The notes beneath the pieces are model-generated. The model did not search any database. It saw nothing but the letters and a program-made list of their open reading frames with translations, and was not told the DNA's origin. A stretch of 37,371 bases of DNA from the NCBI GenBank assembly GCA_900299495.1, contig OMKD01000273.1, positions 1 to 37,371 on the forward strand, given 5' to 3'. Below are positions 16,581-24,707 of the stretch, piece by piece. Source of the stretch: Sphingobacteriales bacterium. Lineage in GTDB: Bacteria > Bacteroidota > Bacteroidia > Chitinophagales > Saprospiraceae. The first letter of the stretch is position 1, and the number at the start of each line of letters is the position of its first letter. The translations under genes were made by a program, and so were the position numbers.

Positions 16581-19242
16581 GGAAGCCAAATTCAAGAATT
16601 TTATCAATAAAGTTGTAAGGTTTATACCCATTAATGGCAGCCTGATGGAAGATACAAGTAGCAGGAGTCATACCCGGTAGAGAATTTACCTCTATAATGA
16701 TGGTTTCCGCTTGGTTGTTATCGAATATACGAACGAAGGCATCTATACGTGCATACCCTTGAACATTCAGTACTTCAGCTGCTTTTTGAAGTGTATGTTT
16801 TACCTGTTCTGCAATATAAGAATATTCATTAGGATTCTTTGAATATCTTGCCGGAGTAATGTTTTGTCCTTCTCCCGCGAGGAATTTTTCCTGCAAGGAA
16901 AGTATTTCACCACTGGCAAGTGCTTCAGAAGGTTCGAACATTTCATATTCTACTTTACCGTCCAGCTCTTTTGTTAGGAATCCACCTGTTATCTCTAAGA
17001 AATGCTTGGCACCTTCTTTTTGGATTAGTTTTTCAAAAAGAATTTGATCCTTAATAGGAAATTCTTCTTTCGCATCCAGATCCAATATTGCTCTTTGCTC
17101 CTGACCAAAACTATCATCAGATCGGAACATCAGCTCCGAGAAAGCAATTAGTTGCTTTTGGTCTTTGATGACTTTTACAGCAGAGGAACAGCCATCATCC
17201 ACTGGTTTTGCTATCAATGGATAGCCCATATTTTGCTCCACTTGCTCAATAAAGGCAGTTGGATTTTCGTTGAACGTTGCTTTGCTCAACAAGAGCTGAT
17301 CCGTAACGGAAAAACCGTGTTGCTTTAGCGTTTGGAGCGTATTGTATTTATTGATGGTTACAGAAGATGCCTCTGCTGAACACCCATTATATGGTAAACC
17401 CATTTCATCAAGTCTTGCCTGTACTTCACCATCTTCACCCGGTCTTCCATGCAATGCAATGAAAACGGCATTCGCTTTTTCACGAAGTTCTTCATAGCTA
17501 ATCTCCACAGCATTGAATATCGTGTCAGAGCCAGAGTAGGTCTCTGTCATTTGGGTCAAGGATGCTTTGATTTCATCAATAACCGGATGATGCTCATTCT
17601 TCAGTATTTTATCCCGAATATCGTCTGCATTATCTTTTAGTAGGAGATTTATTGGGATTTGGAAAAGCCTGTGACTATCCCCATCTTTCATCAGGAAAAC
17701 AGGCATAGGAGCATATTTTTCAGAGCTCGCTAGCTTTTCATAGATATTTCTTCCGGATTCAACAGATATATGTCGTTCAAAAGAGTATCCACCAAGAAAT
17801 ACAGCAACTTTAGATTTGCTTGCTTCCTGATTTTTTTGGTTTTGCATCTGTTTCTTAAGGCTCTCGTATAAGCCTTCTGCACGTGTTTTTCTAACACTGT
17901 CTTTGATGCGTTCCTGTAATGAAACCCTTATGATAAAGGTCAAAAACTGCGATGGATTCAAACCGATCTCTGCTGCCTGATGGAAGAAGAATGATGATGG
18001 CAACATCCCAGATGTTGTATTCGGATCATTTAGGAATATTTTTCCTTCTGGGTTTATAAACCCATCGATTCTTGCGTAAGTATGGAACTGAAGGTACTCG
18101 AAAAGACGAACACATTCTGCCATGATTCTTCGAATGTCTCCGTGGTCATCAAGATTGATTGGAGTCAGTTTTCTAGATAAACCAGGCATATATTTTGATC
18201 GATAATCAAAAAGCTCGCCACCTTTTACAATTTCAGTTGGCGGTAACGCTGCTGCTGTCCCATCTTCTTTTCGAACCACAATACAGGAGAACTCTTTTCC
18301 CTCAATAAAGGATTCTAGAATGACCAATTGTTCATTGGACCAAGCTTCCAACAAGACTTTATCCTTACCAGATTTAAAGGCTTTGTTTAGCGTATTTAAT
18401 AATTCTTCCGGATGATAGACGGTCTCATCTAAAACATCCATTGGGAAGCCAAGTCCATCTCGAATATCTGCCATGTTCCTCAGGTATTCGATCTGTTTTT
18501 GCTGATCCATGGATTCCCATTGATCTTTGTGAACCCACTGTCTGAAAAAAGCTAAATCAACAGCGTCTACAAAATCCTGAAAATCGGTATCATTATTAAG
18601 TATACTAACTCCTATAGAGGATCCTTGTTTAGCAGGTCTGATTACAATTGGATATTTGATGTCAGATTTGGCCTGCTCATAAATACTATCCTGATTACCT
18701 TCTAACCAGTCCGCTCTTTTGAGTTCAATGATGTTTGGACAATTGAAATCAGCTACCTCCATCATTTTTTTCTGGAAGGCTTTATCTATACCTATAGAAC
18801 AAGCTCTGATGCCTGATCCTGAATAAGGAATATCAAAGGATTCAAGCATACCCTGGATCTGTCCATCTTCACCAAATTCTCCATGCAATGCAAGGAAGGC
18901 AAAATCAATGCGATCACTCAATTGTTCCCAGGACAGTTCTTTGCCGACAGAGGCACGCAGTGCTTTAAGTTCAGCATCCGAAAGATGATTCAAACTTTCT
19001 AGGTAAACTTGGAATTGATGTTCGGTTTCAGGCAAATATTCCACTGGAGGAAAGAAGTCTCGGATTGTTCCTTTATATATATAGGACCAATCTAATTCGA
19101 TCAAACACCCATAACTATCAACGAATATTGGAACGGGTTGAAAAAGGGATTTGTCAAGGTTGTCATAAACCGTTCTTCCACCTGCGAACGAAATTTCCCT
19201 TTCACGGGAAGGACCTCCAAAGAATATGCCGACTTTTATCAT
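16549..19242 (-). CDS. Tandem fused D-alanine-D-alanine ligase-like protein (two ATP-grasp Ddl modules in one ORF)
   Basis: 897 aa. Module 1 (res ~1-455): FGGPSREREISFAGG, LALHGEFGEDGQIQGMLE, QGSSIGVS, FDYRSKYMPG, ARIDGFI...LNDPNTTSGM. Module 2 (res ~478-897): LGGYSFERHISVESG, ALHGRPGEDGEVQARLD, LQEKFLAGEGQNITPAR, ARIDAFV...IEVNSLPGMTPATCIFHQAA. Confidence 0.93.
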   Translation of the reverse strand: MIKVGIFFGGPSREREISFAGGRTVYDNLDKSLFQPVPIFVDSYGCLIELDWSYIYKGTIRDFFPPVEYLPETEHQFQVYLESLNHLSDAELKALRASVGKELSWEQLSDRIDFAFLALHGEFGEDGQIQGMLESFDIPYSGSGIRACSIGIDKAFQKKMMEVADFNCPNIIELKRADWLEGNQDSIYEQAKSDIKYPIVIRPAKQGSSIGVSILNNDTDFQDFVDAVDLAFFRQWVHKDQWESMDQQKQIEYLRNMADIRDGLGFPMDVLDETVYHPEELLNTLNKAFKSGKDKVLLEAWSNEQLVILESFIEGKEFSCIVVRKEDGTAAALPPTEIVKGGELFDYRSKYMPGLSRKLTPINLDDHGDIRRIMAECVRLFEYLQFHTYARIDGFINPEGKIFLNDPNTTSGMLPSSFFFHQAAEIGLNPSQFLTFIIRVSLQERIKDSVRKTRAEGLYESLKKQMQNQKNQEASKSKVAVFLGGYSFERHISVESGRNIYEKLASSEKYAPMPVFLMKDGDSHRLFQIPINLLLKDNADDIRDKILKNEHHPVIDEIKASLTQMTETYSGSDTIFNAVEISYEELREKANAVFIALHGRPGEDGEVQARLDEMGLPYNGCSAEASSVTINKYNTLQTLKQHGFSVTDQLLLSKATFNENPTAFIEQVEQNMGYPLIAKPVDDGCSSAVKVIKDQKQLIAFSELMFRSDDSFGQEQRAILDLDAKEEFPIKDQILFEKLIQKEGAKHFLEITGGFLTKELDGKVEYEMFEPSEALASGEILSLQEKFLAGEGQNITPARYSKNPNEYSYIAEQVKHTLQKAAEVLNVQGYARIDAFVRIFDNNQAETIIIEVNSLPGMTPATCIFHQAAINGYKPYNFIDKILEFGFHARASKTMVD

Positions 19243-19517
19243 AAAAATATAAGACCTTTTTATATCAATAGAATGCTAAGGTAGTTATTTTATTATAATC
19301 CTTTTGGTGTTTTTTAAGTTCACTAAACAGTGACTTAACTTTCTTTTAATACCATAATTTATAGAACAAAATTATAGGAATTTTTGGGATTAAAATTGAG
19401 TGAACTGAACCTTAAATCTTGTTAACAAAAATTATAAAATTTGTTAATATGCTTTTTTCGATCGCGCTAGTTTAACGGATTAATTTAAGGCATCTTTTAA
19501 ATTAATCTTGTTACATT

Positions 19518-21350
19518 ATGAAATGTCTTTATTCAATCCTGATGATTCTAGGGGTTTCCTTGGGAGCATCTGCTCAAACTTTATTCGATCTTCAGATCGA
19601 TCCAAATTTTACAGGTACGGAAGTTATTGTACCTGAATCTCCATTAAAGTATCAGATTCTGTTTGTAGGTGGTGTAGATATGGTTCAGACTACCGCTACT
19701 TATGGAAACCCTGCTACTGAAGTTCCAGCTAAGGAGTGGAACGATTTTATTGGATTTACACCTGATTTTTCTGAGGAATCATTAGGTTGGATCTCTATCA
19801 ACCATGAGCGTGTAGAAGCAAATGATAACATCGGTGACGGTGGAGGTATGACAACATTCCGTGTTATGAGAGACGCTGATACGGATACGCTTATCATTGT
19901 TGAGCAAACACTTGAAGATGGAAGAACAGGAAAATTCTTCAATGTTGACTTTGCAAATACTACAGGTGAAACGGGTATGAATTGTGGAGGTATATCATCA
20001 GTTGTTGATGGCCGTATCTGGACTGCTGAGGAATGGTGGAGAGGTGATAACACAGCAATCGCTGATCGTGATACTTCTGATTTCATTATTGGTGAAGGAA
20101 CAGTTGATGGTAACATAGCACCTAATGGATTCCCTGGATTTAACGGACAGCAAATCAAGAAGTATCAGAACTACAATTACATGACTGAAATTGATCCTCG
20201 TCAGGCTCGTGCAGTTCGTAAGCAATACAACTGGGGTCGTCAGGCTTTTGAAGGTGGAACTGTTCTTCCTGACAACAGAACTGTGATCTTAGGAGTAGAT
20301 GCAACGCCTGGATTCCTTACAAAATTTGTTGCAGATGTACCTGGTGACTTTACTAATGGTAAAACTTATGTTTACAAGCATGATGGTGTTGAAAAGTGGA
20401 TCGAGTTGGATAATAAGGACATCGATGTAGTTCTTAATTTCAAAGACTATGCAGTAGCTTCTGAAGCAACTATGTATAATCGTCTGGAGTGGGTAACAGT
20501 TGATCCGCGAACTGGTAAGGTTTATATGACTGAGACAGGTCGTGATAATCCTGGTTCTAGATGGGCTGATGAGCATGCTGCAGGTGCAGTACACGCACCT
20601 CACCATTTAGCAAGAGCTGAAGAGCAAGGAGCAATGCATCCTGATTCTGCTGCATACTGGGATTACTATGGTCGTGTTCTTGAGTTTGATCCTGCAACAG
20701 ATGAGGTTTCGGTTTACCTAGAAGCAGGACCTTATTTTACAGAGAGTCCTGAAGAGGCAGACTATCCAATGACTCACCTTTCTAACCCTGATGGTCTTCA
20801 CGTTATGGTTGTTAAAAATAAATCTTATATGGTAATTCAGGAAGATTTAAATGGTACTAGTCATGGTAGAATGCCAGCAAACTTCGATAATCGTCAGTGT
20901 GAGCTTTATTTTCTTGATATGTCCATCGAGGAGCCAACATTGGATGATCTTGTAAGAATCGCAGTTTCTCCTTTTGGATCAGAAATTACAGGCGCTATTG
21001 GCACTCCTGATGGTAATACACTTTTAGTGAATGCTCAGCATCCATCAGCAGATAACCCATATCCATACAACCACTCTTTAACTTTTGCGCTTACTGGCTG
21101 GGTTGATGCATTAACACTAACAAGTACCAAGAATGTATTTACTCCAGGAAATGAGTTTCAGGTCTATCCTAATCCAGTATCTCAAACACTGTATTTAAAC
21201 AAAACAACTGACCTTGCTATCTATGACGTAAATGGAAAGCGTATTCGTGTAGAACGTAATGTGAATCAGTTAGATATTTTCGGTCTTGCTCCGGGCATTT
21301 ACTTCATTCAGACTGCTGAAGGAGAGATGAGAAAGATAATCAAAAAGTAA
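19518..21350 (+). CDS. PhoX-like (DUF839) phosphatase-family protein with T9SS C-terminal sorting domain
   Basis: 610 aa; signal peptide; NCGGISSVVDGRIWTAEEWW, RLEWVTVDPRTGKVYMTETGRDN, LSNPDGLHVMVVKNKSYMVIQED, TPDGNTLLVNAQHPS; C-term FQVYPNPVSQTLYLNK...LAPGIYFIQTAEGEMRKIIKK. Confidence 0.82.
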   Translation: MKCLYSILMILGVSLGASAQTLFDLQIDPNFTGTEVIVPESPLKYQILFVGGVDMVQTTATYGNPATEVPAKEWNDFIGFTPDFSEESLGWISINHERVEANDNIGDGGGMTTFRVMRDADTDTLIIVEQTLEDGRTGKFFNVDFANTTGETGMNCGGISSVVDGRIWTAEEWWRGDNTAIADRDTSDFIIGEGTVDGNIAPNGFPGFNGQQIKKYQNYNYMTEIDPRQARAVRKQYNWGRQAFEGGTVLPDNRTVILGVDATPGFLTKFVADVPGDFTNGKTYVYKHDGVEKWIELDNKDIDVVLNFKDYAVASEATMYNRLEWVTVDPRTGKVYMTETGRDNPGSRWADEHAAGAVHAPHHLARAEEQGAMHPDSAAYWDYYGRVLEFDPATDEVSVYLEAGPYFTESPEEADYPMTHLSNPDGLHVMVVKNKSYMVIQEDLNGTSHGRMPANFDNRQCELYFLDMSIEEPTLDDLVRIAVSPFGSEITGAIGTPDGNTLLVNAQHPSADNPYPYNHSLTFALTGWVDALTLTSTKNVFTPGNEFQVYPNPVSQTLYLNKTTDLAIYDVNGKRIRVERNVNQLDIFGLAPGIYFIQTAEGEMRKIIKK

Positions 21351-21369
21351 GTTTTTTAATTCGATGATT

Positions 21370-21397
21370 AAGGAAGGTCCCCTGGGCCTTCCTTTTT
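21370..21397 (+). terminator. Intrinsic terminator after the PhoX-like gene
   Basis: AAGGAAGG-T-CCC-CT-GGG-CCTTCCTT followed by TTT; near-perfect hairpin. Confidence 0.75.
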
Positions 21398-21410
21398 AAT
21401 TTATATAAGT

Positions 21411-23330
21411 ATGAAATCGTTAAAAACAGTTATAGCTATATTTGTTTCTAGTTCTTTACTTTTAAGTTTCCTAAGCCCAATATCCAAAAATTCTCGTATT
21501 GATTCCATTGAGAGTAGCCTATATCAAAATTTGGAATATTTTGCTAAAACAATCGAATCGTATAAACAAAATCTGGAGGCATTTGAATCAAATGAAATTA
21601 ACAAGAGCTCTTTAATTGATGCTCACTTAAATTGCAGATCTTCTTTTAAAGCAGTTGAAACTTACCTGTATTATTTTCAAGGTGAGGCAATTAAGAAATA
21701 TATTAATGGTGCACCTCTTCCAAGTATTGAAAAAAATACATCTTCTTTATTCGTCTTTGAACCAAAGGGACTTCAGACTCTTGACGAATTGATTGTAGAG
21801 GACATTCTTGATATTGAATTGATCCATAATGTTTTAGATGAAACGGAACGAGAATTCTTAAAAATAAAAAAGTACCAAAAGACAATCAAGTTATATGATT
21901 ATCAGGTGATAGAAGCAAATAGGGCTTCTTTAATTAGAATTTTCACTCAAGGAGTTACTGGATTCGATACCCCTGGTTCACTTTATGGTATCAATGAATC
22001 CTATGTTGTTCTTGAAAATATGTATAAAGATATTAGTCATTACAGAGATTTGGTTAGACCTGCCCTTTTTACTAAAGTAATGGAAGCCTTTGAAAAAGGA
22101 TTGACTCAATTGGAGGAAGAGGATTTTGAAGAATTCGATCGATTGAATTTTTTAATTGAATGTATCAATCCTCTTTATGCTGCATTATTGGATATACAGA
22201 TTGAATTGGGTATCGAATTACCAAATGAAATTTTACAAAAGCGAACAGCAGTTAATTATATGGCTAAAAACATTTTCTCTGCTGATTTTTTGGATGAAGC
22301 TTATTATGCTCAGTTGGAAATAGGAGGAGATAAAAATGCTCGAAGAGAACTAGGAGAATTTCTATTCTTTGATCCTATCCTTTCAAAAAATATGGAGGGT
22401 TCATGTGCAAGCTGCCATATTCCTGAAAAAGGATTTTCAGATGGTCAACAAAAATCATTAGCTTTTGATGGATCTGGAACCATTGAGCGAAATGCACCTG
22501 GCTTAATTAATGCAGTTTTGGCAGATCGCTATTTCCATGACCTTAGAGCATCTGAACTTAAGTTTCAATTGGATCATGTTGTATTCTCTGACAAAGAGTT
22601 CAATACAAACTATATAGAGATCGTGGAAAGACTTAGAAAAAGTGATACATATAAGGACCTTTTTCAAAAAGCTTTTTCAAATAGGAAGCATAGTCTAAGT
22701 TCTGAAACAGTAAAGTTAGCAATCAATGAATATGTAGCCTCATTGGTTAGTTTCAACAGTCCTTTTGATCAATATGTACAAGGATATAGCACTCAAATTG
22801 ATCCTCGAGTACGAAATGGGTTTAATTTGTTTACGGGAAAGGCAAATTGTGCAACTTGTCACTTTTCCCCAACTTTTAATGGAAATGTTCCACCTGATTT
22901 TGAAGAGTCAGAAAGTGAAGTCCTCGGTGTTCCCTCGGATAAATCCTACAGTAGTCTTGATAACGATCTTGGACGTTTTGCAAATAAACGAGATAAGGAA
23001 AAGGCAAATCATTATAAATATTCCTTTAAAACTCCAACGGTAAGGAACATTGAACTGACAGCACCCTATATGCACAACGGTGTATTTAGTACATTAGAGG
23101 AGCTTATGGAGTTTTATAATAAAGGCGGTGGAGAAGGTCATGGTTTAAATGTTCCTGGTCAGACACTTGGAGCTGATCCTCTTAATCTTTCTGATAAGGA
23201 AATTGAAGATATAATTCTATTTATGGAACACCTTACTGAAGAGTCAATAGATCGAACTTGGCCAGACTCACTTCCAAGTTTTGAGAGAGCTGTTGAATGG
23301 AATAAAAGATATACCAAGTTGAACTATTGA
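21411..23330 (+). CDS. Di-heme cytochrome c peroxidase (MauG/CcpA-like) with an extra N-terminal helical domain
   Basis: 639 aa; two CxxCH sites, CASCH (22404-22418) and CATCH (22848-22862); GEFLFFDPILSKNMEGSCASCHIPEKGFSDG, KTPTVRNIELTAPYMHNGVFSTLEELMEFYNKG. About 300 N-terminal residues precede the peroxidase domain. Confidence 0.88.
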   Translation: MKSLKTVIAIFVSSSLLLSFLSPISKNSRIDSIESSLYQNLEYFAKTIESYKQNLEAFESNEINKSSLIDAHLNCRSSFKAVETYLYYFQGEAIKKYINGAPLPSIEKNTSSLFVFEPKGLQTLDELIVEDILDIELIHNVLDETEREFLKIKKYQKTIKLYDYQVIEANRASLIRIFTQGVTGFDTPGSLYGINESYVVLENMYKDISHYRDLVRPALFTKVMEAFEKGLTQLEEEDFEEFDRLNFLIECINPLYAALLDIQIELGIELPNEILQKRTAVNYMAKNIFSADFLDEAYYAQLEIGGDKNARRELGEFLFFDPILSKNMEGSCASCHIPEKGFSDGQQKSLAFDGSGTIERNAPGLINAVLADRYFHDLRASELKFQLDHVVFSDKEFNTNYIEIVERLRKSDTYKDLFQKAFSNRKHSLSSETVKLAINEYVASLVSFNSPFDQYVQGYSTQIDPRVRNGFNLFTGKANCATCHFSPTFNGNVPPDFEESESEVLGVPSDKSYSSLDNDLGRFANKRDKEKANHYKYSFKTPTVRNIELTAPYMHNGVFSTLEELMEFYNKGGGEGHGLNVPGQTLGADPLNLSDKEIEDIILFMEHLTEESIDRTWPDSLPSFERAVEWNKRYTKLNY

Positions 23331-23364
23331 TTAATGTGAAATTCTTTTTTGTATTTTTCCTGAT

Positions 23365-24675
23365 ATGAATCCTTCAAAAACAATAAACAAAGAATTATTA
23401 AGATTAGCAGTACCGAATATTCTCAGTAATATTTCTGTGCCACTTTTATCCTCTGTGGATACAGCTTTAATGGGACATGAGTCCATAAAACATTTGGGAG
23501 CTGTTGGTATTGGAGCGATGATCTTCAATTTTCTGTATTGGAATTTTGGCTTCCTAAGAATGGGAACAACTGGTTTTACGGCACAGGCATATGGTGCAAA
23601 GGATCAGACAGAGATCATAAGCACGCTGTTTCGTGCAGCGTTTCTTGCTTTGTGTATATCTGTACTTTTGGTTTTATTCAGCCAAGGGGTAGGGGGGCTA
23701 GCCACTGATCTCATGTTTGTGCAAACGGATCAGGTAGATTTAGTGCTTAAATATTTTTCAATACGGATTCTCGCAGCACCCGCATCCCTGATGCTATTTG
23801 CATTATTTGGCTGGTACTTTGGGATGCAAAATTCAATCTTCCCTCTAATCATAACTATAACCCTGAATATTGTAAATATCCTGCTTAGTTTTTTATTTGT
23901 AAAGCAATATGGTTGGGGTATAGAGGGTGTAGCATGGGGTACTGTAGCAGCACAGTATACAGGATTAATTATAGCTTTACTTTTATTCCTGATCAGATAC
24001 CGTTCTTACCTTACAGCGCTAAAGTTATCAAGTCTGAAGCAAGTTGATAAGGTGACTTCTTTTTTGAAAATCAATGGAGATATCTTTATCCGTACCTTCT
24101 GCTTAACCTTTGTTTTTGGATTCTTTTATTCCCAATCCTCAAAGATGCAGGCCAATACACTAGAGATTAATACCATCTTGATGCAATTCTTGAATTGGAT
24201 GTCCTATGGAGTTGATGGATTTGCTTATGCAGCAGAGAGTTTGGTTGGAAAGTATTTGGGGGCTTCTAATAAAGAGAAACTTAAATTAGCTGTACGTCAG
24301 AGTTTCCGATGGGGGATGAGCTTTGCACTTCTTTACGCCCTGGCTTATGGAGTTTTTGGAGAACAACTATTAGGAATATTTACCGATGAATCGATACTTA
24401 TTGAAGCTAGCATGGGGTATTTATTCTGGATGATCATATTCCCAATTGCAGGGACTCCTTGCTATATCTGGGATGGTATTTTCGTAGGCTTGGCAGCTTC
24501 AAAGCAGATGAGAAATGGTATGCTGATCTCCTTGCTTCTATTTTTGGCTGTATTTTATTCCGTAAAAACAACTTATGGTAATCATGGCCTCTGGTTTGCC
24601 CTTTGCATATTCCTGGTTGTACGAGCTTTAATACTCTGGTGGTATTATAGAAGAGGTGAATTTAAACGGGTATAA
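23365..24675 (+). CDS. MATE family efflux transporter (DinF-like)
   Basis: 436 aa polytopic membrane protein; LRLAVPNILSNISVPLLSSVDTALMGH, LGAVGIGAMIFNFLYWNFGFLRMGTTGFTAQAYGA. Confidence 0.92.
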   Translation: MNPSKTINKELLRLAVPNILSNISVPLLSSVDTALMGHESIKHLGAVGIGAMIFNFLYWNFGFLRMGTTGFTAQAYGAKDQTEIISTLFRAAFLALCISVLLVLFSQGVGGLATDLMFVQTDQVDLVLKYFSIRILAAPASLMLFALFGWYFGMQNSIFPLIITITLNIVNILLSFLFVKQYGWGIEGVAWGTVAAQYTGLIIALLLFLIRYRSYLTALKLSSLKQVDKVTSFLKINGDIFIRTFCLTFVFGFFYSQSSKMQANTLEINTILMQFLNWMSYGVDGFAYAAESLVGKYLGASNKEKLKLAVRQSFRWGMSFALLYALAYGVFGEQLLGIFTDESILIEASMGYLFWMIIFPIAGTPCYIWDGIFVGLAASKQMRNGMLISLLLFLAVFYSVKTTYGNHGLWFALCIFLVVRALILWWYYRRGEFKRV

Positions 24676-24707
24676 AAAAAGGAGCCTCTCAGAGGCTCCT
24701 TTTTTTT
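24674..24707. terminator. Bidirectional intrinsic terminator between convergent genes
   Basis: AAAAAAAGGAGCCTC-TCA-GAGGCTCCTTTTTTTT. Confidence 0.92.

Noticed and set aside
19366-19450. Two similar CAAA(A)ATTATA stretches in the divergent intergenic region as promoters
   Set aside because: 19367-19374 matches TAnnTTTG on the minus strand but has no -33 TTG at the expected spacing, and the second has an extra base; too AT-rich to call.
19700-20158. 152-aa minus-strand ORF inside the PhoX-like gene
   Set aside because: Pro/Ser-rich antisense shadow frame; the plus-strand product is convincing.
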